A stretch of 64,000 bases of DNA from Gordonia sp. OPL2 (GCF_003797825.1 NZ_RKME01000026.1:1-64000), one strand, 5' to 3'. Counted from the first letter of the stretch, positions 1 through 8,498 are shown. The notes: generated from the sequence alone by a model not told the origin. Program-made: numbers and translations.

Positions 1-1494
1 GCGACGGGGGGTGCCGGGGCGAGCGGGGTGCCGGCGCACAATCCCGGTGATTTCATCGTCGAGTACAACGGGCAGACGCGCGGATGGTTCTACAACCTGC
101 ATGTCCTGGCGACCGCGCTGTTCGATCGACCGGCGTTCAAATCGGTTGCCGCGCACGGCATCGTTCTCGGCGACGACGGCCAGAAGATGTCCAAGTCGAA
201 GCGGAACTACCCGGACGTCAACGAGGTGTTCGACCGCGACGGCTCGGACGCGATGCGCTGGTTCCTGATGGCCAGCCCGATCCTGCGCGGCGGGAATCTG
301 GTCGTGACCGAGCGTGGCATCCGGGAGGGGGTTCGTCAGGCTCTGCTCCCTCTGTGGAATGCGTACAGCTTCCTGCAGCTCTACGCCGAGCGACCGGCCG
401 TCTGGCGTACCGACAGCGAGCACGTGCTCGACCGGTACATCCTGGCCAAGCTCGCCGCGACGCGCGAGGTGATGACCGGCGCGCTCGACACCTACGACGT
501 CTCCGGGGCCGCTGACGCCTTCCGCGAGTTCGTCGAGTCGTTGACCAACTGGTATGTCCGTCGTTCGCGTGCGCGCTTCTGGGCCGGGCAGGACGAGGAC
601 GCCGATGCCTTCGACACGTTGTACACCGTGCTCGAGGTGGCGGCCCGACTCGCGGCGCCGCTGTTGCCGTTGGCCACCGAGGCGATCTGGCGTGGCCTGA
701 CCGGCGAGCGCTCGGTGCATCTGACCGATTGGCCGGCCGCCGAGGATCTGCCCGCCGATGCGGATCTCGTGGCCGCGATGGACGAGGTGCAGGAGGTCTG
801 CTCGGTGGCCTCGAGTGTGCGCAAGGCCAACAAGCTGCGGGTGCGGCTGCCGTTGTCGGGTCTGACCGTCGCGTCGCCCACAGCGGAACAGCTCGGTCCG
901 TACACGGACCTCATCAAGGACGAGATGAACGTGAAGTCGGTGACACTGGCCACCGACGCCGACGTCTACGGCCGCCATGAGATCGCGGTGAACGCCCGCG
1001 CCGCCGGTCCGCGTCTCGGCAAGGACGTCCAGCGTGCGATCAAGGCGGTCAAGTCCGGCGACTGGTCGGTGGGCACCGGCGACGATGGCGCGGAGGTGAT
1101 CGTCGCCGACGGTATCGAGCTGCACGACGGGGAGTACACCCGCCGGCTCGTGGCGGTCGAGCCCGACTCGACGGCCGAGCTGCCCGGAGGCCGCGGACTC
1201 GTGGTGCTCGACACCACCGTCACCCCCGAGCTGGAGGCGGAAGGCTGGGCCAAGGACCGCGTCCGTGAACTGCAGGACGCCCGACGGACCCTGGGACTCG
1301 ACGTCTCCGACCGCATCACGGTGCGACTCGTCGTGCCTGCCGAGCGCCTCGACTGGGCGCGGACGCACGCCGACCTGATCGCGGGCGAGGTGCTCGCGGT
1401 CACGTTCGACGTCACGTCGGAGTCTCCCGCGGGTGCGATCGAGCTCGGTGACGGCGTGAGCGCGGATGTGGCGAAGGCGGCGCCGCAGGCATAG
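1..1494 (+). CDS. ileS: Isoleucyl-tRNA synthetase, C-terminal part (5' end outside the window)
   Basis: Charges tRNA-Ile with isoleucine in the cytoplasm. The frame is open from base 1, so the N-terminal half lies upstream. The visible protein begins near the GQTRGWFY motif and carries the class I signature KMSKS (DGQKMSKSKRNYPDV, around base 180). The HALMASPILRGG-like segment (here WFLMASPILRGG), the anticodon-binding domain (LTNWYVRRSRARFW) and a C-terminal domain follow, ending in TAG at 1492-1494. About 497 codons are present of a protein usually near 1040. It precedes dinB and ansA as in M. tuberculosis. The identification rests on strong family motifs. Confidence 0.95.
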   Translation, partial: ATGGAGASGVPAHNPGDFIVEYNGQTRGWFYNLHVLATALFDRPAFKSVAAHGIVLGDDGQKMSKSKRNYPDVNEVFDRDGSDAMRWFLMASPILRGGNLVVTERGIREGVRQALLPLWNAYSFLQLYAERPAVWRTDSEHVLDRYILAKLAATREVMTGALDTYDVSGAADAFREFVESLTNWYVRRSRARFWAGQDEDADAFDTLYTVLEVAARLAAPLLPLATEAIWRGLTGERSVHLTDWPAAEDLPADADLVAAMDEVQEVCSVASSVRKANKLRVRLPLSGLTVASPTAEQLGPYTDLIKDEMNVKSVTLATDADVYGRHEIAVNARAAGPRLGKDVQRAIKAVKSGDWSVGTGDDGAEVIVADGIELHDGEYTRRLVAVEPDSTAELPGGRGLVVLDTTVTPELEAEGWAKDRVRELQDARRTLGLDVSDRITVRLVVPAERLDWARTHADLIAGEVLAVTFDVTSESPAGAIELGDGVSADVAKAAPQA

Positions 1495-1507
1495 GCGGTG
1501 TCGACTC

Positions 1508-1523
1508 TGTGATCTGGATCACT
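1508..1523. promoter_or_regulatory. CRP/GlxR-like binding site upstream of the flavoprotein-sigJ pair
   Basis: TGTGATCTGGATCACT matches the CRP-family consensus TGTGA-N6-TCACA at 9 of 10 conserved positions and contains the perfect dyad GTGATC-TG-GATCAC. It sits about 60 bases before the ATG of the oxidoreductase at 1585. Binding by a cAMP receptor protein is inferred from the motif only. Confidence 0.55.
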
Positions 1524-1584
1524 CCGTGTCACAGATCGGCGGCGCGTGGTGTCCCGTGATTGTCCACCTTCGAGAGGAGCAATC

Positions 1585-2826
1585 ATGACCACCACATCCC
1601 GCCCACGGATCGTCGTCCTCGGTGGCGGTTACGCGGGCACGATGGCTGCCAACCGCCTGTGCTCGGCCGACGTCGACGTCACGCTCGTCAATGCGCGTCC
1701 ACATTTCGTGCACCGAATCCGTCTCCACCAGTGGATCAACGGAACCGGCACCGCCGCAGAGGAATTCGATACCGTGCTCGGATCCCGGGTGCGACTCGTC
1801 GTCGACACGGCCGCCCGGATCGACGTCGCCGCGGGCACGGTCGAACTCGCCTCCGGCGACACGCTCGACTACGACCACCTGATCTACGCGGTCGGGTCGA
1901 CGGGGACGTCGGTGGACGCCATCCGTGGTGCCTCCGACCACGCCTTCGTGCTGGGTGAGTGGGAGGAGGCGCAACGGCTCCGAGCGCATCTGGCGGACTC
2001 CGATCGCGCGGAGGCGGGCTGCGACGCCTCGGAGGTGGTGACGACCGTCGTCGGCGGCGGCCTCACCGGGATCGAGATGGCCGCGGAGCTGGCCGAGGCG
2101 GGTCGCACGGTTCGGCTCGTCTCCTCGGGCGTGCTGGCGCCGTCCTTCGGTCCCCGTGCCCGACGATCCGCTCGGCGACGCCTGCAGCAGCTGGGAGTCG
2201 AGATCCTGGAAGAACGCCGCGTCACCGCAGTCGAGGCGAATACCGTCACCGTCGTGGACACCCGTGTGGAGCCCGGGATAGGGGCTGCGGGGCAGGCGGC
2301 CGAGGCGACCCTGCCGAGCGCGACGACCGTGATCGCTGCCGGATTCGGTGTGCCCGGTGTCGCCGCCGCGAGCGGACTCACGACCGACGGACTCGGCCGG
2401 ATCGTCACCGACGACACGCTCACCAGTGTCGATGATCCACGCATCGTCGGCGCAGGCGACGCCGTCGCCCCGTCCGGTATGACGATCCGGATGAGTTGTC
2501 AGGCAGCCAATCAGACCGGACCACACGCCGCCGACGTCGTTCTCGCCCGTCTTGTGGGCAGGCAGCCGGGGACCCTCGGGGTCGTGTTCGTCGGACAGTG
2601 CACCTCGCTGGGCCGTCACGGCGCGGTGATCCAGGCGACGCGACGCGACGACACGCCTGTCGGCGTGATCATCCCCGGACGGGCGGCTGCCGGGATCAAG
2701 GAGCTGGTCTGCCGCAGCGTCCTGTGGGGTCTGCGGTGGGAGGCCCGTCGTCCCGGCTCGTTCCCGACATTCTCGGGTCGGCCTGGTCCGGTGGTCGACC
2801 GCTCCGCCGACCAGGTGCGGGCGTGA
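1585..2826 (+). CDS. FAD/NAD(P)-dependent oxidoreductase, NDH-2-like
   Basis: A 413-residue pyridine nucleotide-disulfide family flavoprotein that probably moves electrons from NAD(P)H to a quinone or other acceptor. An N-terminal FAD-binding Rossmann motif is visible (VVLGGGYAGTMAANRL), then an NAD-binding motif (VVGGGLTGIEMAAEL) near the middle and the second FAD motif (IVGAGDAVAPSG). I chose the ATG at 1585 because GAGAGGAGC lies just before it; an upstream GTG at 1546 lacks this. The stop overlaps the GTG start of the ECF41 sigma factor (GTGA), so the two are probably translationally coupled. ECF41 sigma genes often sit beside oxidoreductase genes, so this protein may be the output or partner of the sigma factor. 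The substrate is unknown. Confidence 0.85.
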   Translation: MTTTSRPRIVVLGGGYAGTMAANRLCSADVDVTLVNARPHFVHRIRLHQWINGTGTAAEEFDTVLGSRVRLVVDTAARIDVAAGTVELASGDTLDYDHLIYAVGSTGTSVDAIRGASDHAFVLGEWEEAQRLRAHLADSDRAEAGCDASEVVTTVVGGGLTGIEMAAELAEAGRTVRLVSSGVLAPSFGPRARRSARRRLQQLGVEILEERRVTAVEANTVTVVDTRVEPGIGAAGQAAEATLPSATTVIAAGFGVPGVAAASGLTTDGLGRIVTDDTLTSVDDPRIVGAGDAVAPSGMTIRMSCQAANQTGPHAADVVLARLVGRQPGTLGVVFVGQCTSLGRHGAVIQATRRDDTPVGVIIPGRAAAGIKELVCRSVLWGLRWEARRPGSFPTFSGRPGPVVDRSADQVRA

Positions 2827-3725
2827 CCTCGGCGGGTGAGGAGCACGCTCGACGTTTCGTCGAGCTGCGGCCGCTGCTGTTCACCGTCGCGTATGAGATC
2901 CTCGGCTCGGCCACCGACGCCGACGACGTGCTGCAGGAGAGCTATCTCCGCTGGGCCGCCGTCGATCTCGACACCGTCGACGACACGAAACCGTACCTCG
3001 CGACGCTCGTGACACGACAGGCGCTCAACGCGTTGCGCGCGTTGTCGCGGCGCCGGGAACAGTATGTGGGTCCGTGGCTGCCGGAGCCCATCCTGCTCGA
3101 CGAGCACGACGCCGCGGCCGACGTCGTGCTCGCCGAGTCGGTGTCGACCGCGATGCTCGTCGTGCTCGAGACCCTGACCCCCGACGAGCGGGTGGTGTTC
3201 GTCCTGCGTGAGGTGTTCGGCTTCTCCCATGACGAGATCGCGGGCATCGTCGGCAAGTCCGGTTCCGCGGTACGCCAGATGGCCCATCGGGCACGCGAGC
3301 ACGTCCACGCGCGCCGTCGCCGTTTCGAGCCGGTCGATGCCGCCCGCACCGCCCAGATCACCGACGCGTTCATGGCGGCCGCGGCGTCGGGGGACGTCGA
3401 GGGCCTGATGACCATGATGTCGCCGGAGATCGTGTTCACCGCGGACAGCGACGGCAAGGCGAGCGCGGTCCGCAGGCCCATTCGCGGTGCTCTCGCGGTG
3501 GCCCGCCTGATGGCCGGGTTCGCGCGGGTCGGACCGACACTCAACGATTTCCGGGTCGAGCCGGCGATCTTCAACAGTCTGCCCGGCATGCGGATCTTCT
3601 TCGACGGTGAACTGCAGGGCGTGTTCGTCCTCGACGTCGTCGACGGACTCGTCGCCGACATCTACGCCACCCGCAATCCGGAGAAACTGCTCGGCGTCGC
3701 TGAGCCGCGCCGGATCTCGCGTTGA
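2823..3725 (+). CDS. sigJ: ECF41-family RNA polymerase sigma factor (SigJ-like)
   Basis: A 300-residue alternative sigma factor. The sigma2 domain (residues about 7-75, with DADDVLQESYLRW) and sigma4 domain (GFSHDEIAGIVGKSGSAVRQ) are followed by a SnoaL-like C-terminal extension. All three ECF41 hallmarks are recognisable: WLPEP in the linker, a DGGGK-type motif here read as DSDGK, and NPDK here read as NPEKL near the C-terminus. In this family the extension acts in cis instead of a separate anti-sigma factor, and none is seen nearby. The GTG start overlaps the stop of the flavoprotein gene by four bases. Reading further upstream in this frame would only extend into that gene. The signal it senses is unknown. 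Confidence 0.9.
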   Translation: MTSAGEEHARRFVELRPLLFTVAYEILGSATDADDVLQESYLRWAAVDLDTVDDTKPYLATLVTRQALNALRALSRRREQYVGPWLPEPILLDEHDAAADVVLAESVSTAMLVVLETLTPDERVVFVLREVFGFSHDEIAGIVGKSGSAVRQMAHRAREHVHARRRRFEPVDAARTAQITDAFMAAAASGDVEGLMTMMSPEIVFTADSDGKASAVRRPIRGALAVARLMAGFARVGPTLNDFRVEPAIFNSLPGMRIFFDGELQGVFVLDVVDGLVADIYATRNPEKLLGVAEPRRISR

Positions 3726-3752
3726 CGCAGGTCTGACCCGAGGTCCGCCGGT

Positions 3753-4439
3753 TCACCTTGCCATCGGCTCCAGTGCGCGCTCGACCTGCGCGGCGAACAG
3801 CGCCTCCGGATGGCCGAAGGTGTCCGATCCGTACTGGCCGAAGACCTCCAGACTGATGGCCCCGATGGTCACCGCCCACAGTGTGGTGGCCACGAGGAGC
3901 GCGGAATCGGGCAGCGCGCTGTCGAATTCGGCTCGGATCGCGTCGAAGTCGCGTACCACGGAGTCCGGCACGGCGTCGTCGGCGGGCAGGTGTCCCGCCT
4001 CGTGGGCGCGGCCGACCTCGGCGATCAGCATCGCGACGACCCGCGTGCCCGGACCGACGGTCTGCTCGGCCGGCGCCGCGTACCCGGGAACCGGGCTGCC
4101 GTAGAGCAGCGCCCAGCGCGCGGGGTCCTCGACGGCCCAGCGGCGCAACGACCGGGTCGCGGCGACCAGACGTTCGCGCGGTCGGTCCTCAGCCACGTCG
4201 GCGATCGCGTCGTGGACGGCGTCGGCGAGGTCCGAATACGCCTCGACGAGCAGCATGGTCAGCAGGTCGTCACGGCTGGGCACGTAGCGGTAGACCGCCG
4301 ACGACACCACACCCATCTCCCGCGCGATGGCGCGCAGCGACAGACCGGCAGCGCCGTGGGTGCGCAGGTGGGCGCGGGCCAGGCGGCGGATCTCGGACTC
4401 CATGGCGGCCCGGTTGGCGGCTCGTGTCCCGGTGGTCAT
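3753..4439 (-). CDS. TetR/AcrR-family transcriptional regulator
   Basis: A 228-residue repressor-type protein with an N-terminal TetR helix-turn-helix (LSLRAIAREMGVVSSAVYRY, residues about 30-60) and a C-terminal ligand domain of the WHG type (WAVEDPARWALLYGSPVPGY). The ATG at 4439 gives a normal N-terminus; six codons further upstream are also open. It is divergent from an F420-type oxidoreductase gene at 4575. The shared 135-base intergenic region holds two near-identical 17-base palindromes, which are its probable operators. The expected arrangement is repression of itself and of the oxidoreductase, lifted by an unknown small molecule. Confidence 0.88.
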   Translation of the reverse strand: MTTGTRAANRAAMESEIRRLARAHLRTHGAAGLSLRAIAREMGVVSSAVYRYVPSRDDLLTMLLVEAYSDLADAVHDAIADVAEDRPRERLVAATRSLRRWAVEDPARWALLYGSPVPGYAAPAEQTVGPGTRVVAMLIAEVGRAHEAGHLPADDAVPDSVVRDFDAIRAEFDSALPDSALLVATTLWAVTIGAISLEVFGQYGSDTFGHPEALFAAQVERALEPMAR

Positions 4440-4459
4440 GGGAACAGTCTCGCACAATT

Positions 4460-4476
4460 CGAGAGCACTGCTCTTG
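4460..4476. promoter_or_regulatory. Operator palindrome 1 for the divergent TetR regulator
   Basis: CGAGAGCACTGCTCTTG is an odd-length dyad (GAGAGCA/TGCTCT arms around a central C) placed 21 bases upstream of the TetR start. It is nearly identical to the palindrome at 4509-4525, with centres 49 bases apart. A pair of matching dyads between a TetR gene and its divergent neighbour is the typical operator layout. Confidence 0.75.
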
Positions 4477-4508
4477 ATTTACGGCGCAACCTGGTGCAGA
4501 CTCAAATC

Positions 4509-4525
4509 CGAGAGCAGTGCTCTCG
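4509..4525. promoter_or_regulatory. Operator palindrome 2 for the divergent TetR regulator
   Basis: CGAGAGCAGTGCTCTCG is a perfect dyad with 8-base arms around a central G. It lies 50 bases before the oxidoreductase ATG. The two operators bracket a possible promoter with TTGATT at 4474-4479 and CAGACT at 4497-4502 (17-base spacer), so occupancy would block transcription. Confidence 0.78.
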
Positions 4526-4574
4526 AAACCGGGTTCCACCTCGTGAGCTGCGAGGACGACGAGAGGAAGAGACC

Positions 4575-5021
4575 ATGACCACGACGCACTACCGCCCGCC
4601 CCAGGGGATGGACAACGGCTTCAACCGAACGGTGCGCTGGCTCGCCGAACGCGGCATCAATCTGGCCGGTGCGCAGACACTGACGGTCACCGGTCGCACG
4701 AGCGGGAAACCGCAGACCGTCCCGGTGAACCCGATGCCGTTCGAGGGGCGCGAGTACCTGGTGGCGCCGCGCGGCGTGACGCAGTGGGTGCGCAACGTCC
4801 GCGTCGACCCGACCGCCGAACTGCGCCGCGGGCGCCGTCGGCGGACCGTCCGCCTCGTCGAGGTCGAGCCGGCGCTGCGGGGCCCGATGATCCGCGCCTA
4901 CCTCGACAAGTGGGGGTGGGAGGTCGGTCGGTTCCTGCCTGAGGGGATGACCACCGACCCCGACGACGCGACCCTCGCGGCCCACCTCGATGACCTGCCG
5001 GTGTTCGAGATCCGCTCCTGA
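4575..5021 (+). CDS. Nitroreductase-family deazaflavin (F420)-dependent oxidoreductase
   Basis: A 148-residue split beta-barrel protein of the DDN/FDOR-A type, which uses reduced F420 to reduce quinones or nitro compounds. The family core is visible: LTVTGRTSGKPQTVPVNPMP, then YLVAPRGVTQWVRNVRVDP, where the W-x-R-N segment is typical. The protein has the usual family length. The ATG at 4575 is preceded by GAGGAAGAG. It is divergent from a TetR gene across two operators, suggesting induction by a compound that the regulator binds. The natural substrate cannot be told from sequence; quinone detoxification or xenobiotic reduction are reasonable inferences. Confidence 0.85.
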   Translation: MTTTHYRPPQGMDNGFNRTVRWLAERGINLAGAQTLTVTGRTSGKPQTVPVNPMPFEGREYLVAPRGVTQWVRNVRVDPTAELRRGRRRRTVRLVEVEPALRGPMIRAYLDKWGWEVGRFLPEGMTTDPDDATLAAHLDDLPVFEIRS

Positions 5022-5096
5022 ACGCCGGTCCCGGCGAGGTCTCCCCGAGAAGGCGCGTGAGGGGGTCGTCGGGTCCTCGTCCCGAGGTCCGAGCCG

Positions 5097-5123
5097 TTGA
5101 CGCCGACGCCGCGGAACTACGAT
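5097..5123 (+). promoter_or_regulatory. Probable promoter of dinB giving a leaderless transcript
   Basis: TTGACG at 5097-5102 and TACGAT at 5118-5123 are separated by 15 bases. The -10 box ends seven bases before the GTG at 5131, so transcription would start at or next to the start codon. This supports the GTG at 5131 over internal starts. Confidence 0.5.
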
Positions 5124-5130
5124 TCGTCAC

Positions 5131-6705
5131 GTGGTCTCCGACAGCCCGTTCCCGAGTCCCGGTCCGTCCGGGGCCGCTGCCGACGGTGGCCGATTGGAGG
5201 GTGGCCGACTGGATGGTGGCGACCTCGACGGTGGCGGACCGGATGCCGGCAGACGGGACGACGGAGCGCGGCGCAGCGCCCGCTGGGTGATGCATCTCGA
5301 CATGGATGCCTTCTTCGCGTCGGTGGAGCAGTTGACGCGCCCGACGCTGCGGGGTCGCCCCGTGCTGGTGGGCGGAACCGGCGGCCGTGGGGTCGTGGCG
5401 GGTGCCAGTTATGCGGCTCGGGCATTCGGCGCGCGGTCGGCGATGCCGATGCATCAGGCGCGACGTCTCGTCGGTGCCGGCGCCGTGGTGCTGCCGCCGC
5501 GCGGGACGGTCTATCGGGTCGTGAGCGCGCGCATCTTCGGCCTTGTGCGCGACGCCATCCCGGTGATCGAGATGCTCTCGTTCGACGAGGCGTTCGGCGA
5601 GCCCGAGGAACTCGCGGGCGCGTCGGTGGACGAGGTGACCGAGTTCGCCGAACGACTGCGTCGTCGGATCCGCGAGACCGTGGGGATCTCGGCGTCGGTC
5701 GGGTTCGGCAGTGGCAAACAGATCGCCAAGATCGCGTCGGGACTGGCGAAACCCGATGGGGTGATGGCGATCTCGCCCGCAGTCGAGCTCGAGTTCCTGC
5801 ACGAGTTGCCCGTTCGGAAGTTGTGGGGGATAGGCCCGGTCTCGGGTGATCGGTTGCACCGGTTGGGTATCGAGAGTATCGGCGACTTCGCCGCGATGTC
5901 GGACCTGGAGGTCGTCTCCGTCTTGGGTGCAACGCTCGGTCCGTCTCTGCACCGGCTTGCGCAGGGAATCGATGACCGCCCGGTCGCCGAACGGGCGTCG
6001 GCGAAACAGATCAGCGCCGAGTCCACCTTTCCCCGCGATCTCGTCGAACTGTCCGAGCTGCGGCCGGCGATCGAGTCGGCCGCCGAGGGTGCGCACCGAC
6101 GACTCCTGTCCGACGGGAGAGGGGCGCGCACCGTCGTGCTCAAGCTCAAGCGTTCGGACATGTCCGTGCTGACCCGATCGATGACACTGCCCGCCGCGAC
6201 CACCGAACTCGGCGTACTCATCTCCGCCGCGCAACGTCTCGCCCTCGATCCGCGCAGTATCGGGCCGATCCGGCTGGTCGGCGTCGGGTACTCGGGTTTG
6301 ACCGCAGTGCAACAGTTCTCGCTCTTCGGCGATCTGGACGACGAGCACGGCACGGACGTTCGTCCGGTGATCGTCGCCGAGGACGGCGTCGAGACCGATG
6401 TCGAGGCCGGTTTCGTGGCGGCCGGCCCGTCCACCGACTCCGCGCCGGTGCTCGGCAGCTCCGCTGACACCGGGTCCGGCGAGGACGAGAACCGTTGGGA
6501 GACAGGCGCTGACCTCACACACCCCGATCACGGTCACGGGTGGGTCCAGGGCAGCGGCCACGGCGTGGTGACGGTTCGCTTCGAGACCCGCGCCACCGGC
6601 CCGGGGCGGGCGGTGACCTTCCGCGCCGACGACCCCGAACTGCGCCGGGCCGATCCGCGGGACAGCCTCGCCTGGCCGGACCTGCCGTCCACGGACCCGG
6701 ACTGA
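5131..6705 (+). CDS. dinB: Y-family DNA polymerase IV (DinB/DinX type)
   Basis: A 524-residue translesion DNA polymerase. After about 50 unusual Gly/Asp-rich residues the catalytic core begins with HLDMDAFFASVE (first metal-binding Asp, steric-gate aromatic) and includes the second catalytic motif SFDEAF. The helix-hairpin-helix region follows (VRKLWGIGPVSGDRLHRLGI), then the little-finger domain. QQFSLF at residues 394-399 is a canonical sliding-clamp-binding motif. A further 125 acidic residues end the protein, making it longer than the usual 350-470. GTG at 5131 is chosen from the adjacent -10 box. Its position after ileS and before ansA matches Rv1537 dinX of M. tuberculosis. No LexA box is evident. 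Confidence 0.9.
   Translation: MVSDSPFPSPGPSGAAADGGRLEGGRLDGGDLDGGGPDAGRRDDGARRSARWVMHLDMDAFFASVEQLTRPTLRGRPVLVGGTGGRGVVAGASYAARAFGARSAMPMHQARRLVGAGAVVLPPRGTVYRVVSARIFGLVRDAIPVIEMLSFDEAFGEPEELAGASVDEVTEFAERLRRRIRETVGISASVGFGSGKQIAKIASGLAKPDGVMAISPAVELEFLHELPVRKLWGIGPVSGDRLHRLGIESIGDFAAMSDLEVVSVLGATLGPSLHRLAQGIDDRPVAERASAKQISAESTFPRDLVELSELRPAIESAAEGAHRRLLSDGRGARTVVLKLKRSDMSVLTRSMTLPAATTELGVLISAAQRLALDPRSIGPIRLVGVGYSGLTAVQQFSLFGDLDDEHGTDVRPVIVAEDGVETDVEAGFVAAGPSTDSAPVLGSSADTGSGEDENRWETGADLTHPDHGHGWVQGSGHGVVTVRFETRATGPGRAVTFRADDPELRRADPRDSLAWPDLPSTDPD
5185..5262 (+). repeat. Degenerate GGTGGCxxx tandem repeats in the dinB 5' end
   Basis: Four to five imperfect units of about 15-18 bases beginning GGTGGC (for example GGTGGCCGATTGGAG, GGTGGCCGACTGGAT, GGTGGCGACCTCGAC) encode GGRLE/GGDLD-type peptides in front of the polymerase core. 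They look like slippage products and are not expected in the family. Confidence 0.6.
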
Positions 6706-6740
6706 CTCGTCGCGGTGCCGTACCAGCCTTCGGTGGCGGG

Positions 6741-7676
6741 TCAGGCGCGGGCGGTCTCGGCGAAGAACGCCCGGACCGCGTCGACGTCGCCCCCGGTGGA
6801 CAGCAGCGCGAGGGTGGCGATCCGCGCCTGCGGGGCACGCAGCCACCGCGAGACGATGGCGCCGGCGCGTTCGAGGTCGACGGCCCCGCCTCCTCCGCCG
6901 TAGGTGGGGATCACGGCGCCGGAGGGGACCCGGGACGTGACCACCACGACCACCCCGGCGTGTACGGCAGCGCTCACCTCGGCGGTGATGTCGGGATGGG
7001 TGTTGCCCGAGCCGGTCGTCGACAGCACGATGCCCGCCGCCTGTTGGGACACCGCCGCGGCGATCAGTCCGGGGGAGACGCCCGGATAGAGTCCGAGTGC
7101 GTCGACTCGGATCCGCGCCGCCGTCGGGACGGCGTCGCCGACGTACTGGCGGGGCAATGCGTGATGGATGTTGTCGAAGGCGACCAGATCCGTCGTCGAC
7201 GCCTTGAAAATTCCACGCGCGGAACGGGTCTGACCTCCGAACTCGATCACCACGCCGCGCCCCCGGATCGCCGGGTCGGCCACCGCGGCGAACGCCGCGG
7301 CGATGTTCGCCGGGCCGTCGCAATCGGTCGCATCCGCCGGACGCTGCGCACCCGTGAACACCACCGGCCGGTCGTCGCCATGGAAGAGGTCGGCGAGGTA
7401 GGCGGTCTCCTCGAGGGTGTCGGTGCCGTGGGTCACGACGACGCCGTCCACGGCGGGGTCCGACAGCGCGGCATGGATCGCGCGGACGATCGCGAACTGA
7501 TCGCCCACCGTCATGGCGGAACTGTCCACCGACATGAGGTCGACCGTCGAGATCTCCGCGAGGGGCCCGTCGGGGAGCAGATCGCGAGCCGACAGAGCCG
7601 GGACCGCGCCGTCCGGGGTGCTCTGTGCGGCGACGGTCCCGCCGGTGGTGATCAGCACGATTCGAGTGGTCGCCAT
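6741..7676 (-). CDS. ansA: L-asparaginase, type I/II family
   Basis: A 311-residue enzyme that hydrolyses asparagine to aspartate and ammonia. The first catalytic threonine motif is near the N-terminus (LITTGGTVAAQ) and the second motif is VVVTHGTDTLEETAYL. The substrate-binding GSGNTHPD segment lies in the C-terminal half. The ATG at 7676 begins just before the family's conserved first strand; the frame continues open upstream but with no conserved sequence. There is no signal peptide, so it is probably cytoplasmic. It converges with dinB and diverges from the lipoprotein gene at 7905, as in M. tuberculosis (Rv1538c). Confidence 0.92.
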   Translation of the reverse strand: MATTRIVLITTGGTVAAQSTPDGAVPALSARDLLPDGPLAEISTVDLMSVDSSAMTVGDQFAIVRAIHAALSDPAVDGVVVTHGTDTLEETAYLADLFHGDDRPVVFTGAQRPADATDCDGPANIAAAFAAVADPAIRGRGVVIEFGGQTRSARGIFKASTTDLVAFDNIHHALPRQYVGDAVPTAARIRVDALGLYPGVSPGLIAAAVSQQAAGIVLSTTGSGNTHPDITAEVSAAVHAGVVVVVTSRVPSGAVIPTYGGGGGAVDLERAGAIVSRWLRAPQARIATLALLSTGGDVDAVRAFFAETARA

Positions 7677-7904
7677 GGTGGTCAAGGTTAAGGCGCCGGC
7701 CGTCGGGGAACCTTCTCTCGGTGCCGACCGTTGCGGCTGCGACGTCGATGTCCCCGGAGAGCGGTTGTTGGGGGCGTCGCCGTGGATTTGGCATAGTGGT
7801 GTGAGTTTTGGCGGGCCCGAGGGGGACAATCCGGCCAGAAACTGCCAGGACCTGCGGGGGCGGAGATCCGCCGTGGGCCGGACGAACGACAGTAAGGGAG
7901 ATCG

Positions 7905-8459
7905 GTGAAGTTTCCGAAGATCGTGACTGCCGCACTGATCGCGGCATCGGTCGCATCGGTTGCGGCCTGTGGCAGCGATGACAGCGACATCCCGGAGGTG
8001 CCGACGGTGTCGTCCGCGGCCTCCTCGGCCGATGCCGGCAGCGGTGGGGACAGCGGGGTGACCAACCCGAATCAGCGGCCGTCGGTCGCCACCCTGAACG
8101 AGATGCTCAACACGGCGCTGGACCCGAACGTGCCGAACTCGCAGAAGACCGAGCTGGTGGAGGGTTCCTCGGCGGATCCGAAGATCTTCGACGAGCTGGT
8201 CAAGGCCAAGCAGGACAACCCGGACGTCACCTACGAGATCTTCCCGCCGGTGATCCCGGCCGGGCCGAACAAGGCGACGGTCAAGGTGCAGGTGAAGCTG
8301 CCCGACAACCCGCCGACCAAGCTCGACGCGAGCATCGTCTACGTCGACGGACGGTGGAAGCTGTCGAAGAACACGGTGTGCCCGTTGATCACCGCGAACA
8401 ACGTCACCACCCCGATGTGTACAGATGCCGGTGGAGCGTCGTCGAAGGCGCCCAACTGA
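7905..8459 (+). CDS. MTB12/CFP-2-like lipoprotein
   Basis: A 184-residue secreted lipoprotein of unknown function. A lipobox (SVAAC, Cys22) ends a short hydrophobic signal. A Ser/Gly/Asp-rich linker follows, then a globular C-terminal domain with LNTALDPNVPNSQKTELVEG, which resembles the low-molecular-weight antigen MTB12 family of mycobacteria. The last third (DGRWKLSKNTVCPLI) matches the end of that domain. The GTG at 7905 has AGGGAG upstream. The gene stands alone, with a strong terminator behind it. The role of this family is not known to me. Confidence 0.8.
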   Translation: MKFPKIVTAALIAASVASVAACGSDDSDIPEVPTVSSAASSADAGSGGDSGVTNPNQRPSVATLNEMLNTALDPNVPNSQKTELVEGSSADPKIFDELVKAKQDNPDVTYEIFPPVIPAGPNKATVKVQVKLPDNPPTKLDASIVYVDGRWKLSKNTVCPLITANNVTTPMCTDAGGASSKAPN

Positions 8460-8498
8460 TCTGACGAGATCGACCTGATGTGACCGGGTCGACAGGGA

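Noticed and set aside
5131..5270. Pentapeptide-like repeats (ATIQSATLQSATV) on the minus strand
   Set aside because: They are the reverse reading of the dinB repeat prefix and are too few and out of any gene.
4687..7956. A 1089-codon minus-strand frame covering the F420 enzyme, dinB and ansA regions
   Set aside because: It is low-complexity Arg/Pro/Gly sequence in shadow of three recognised genes and carries no domain.
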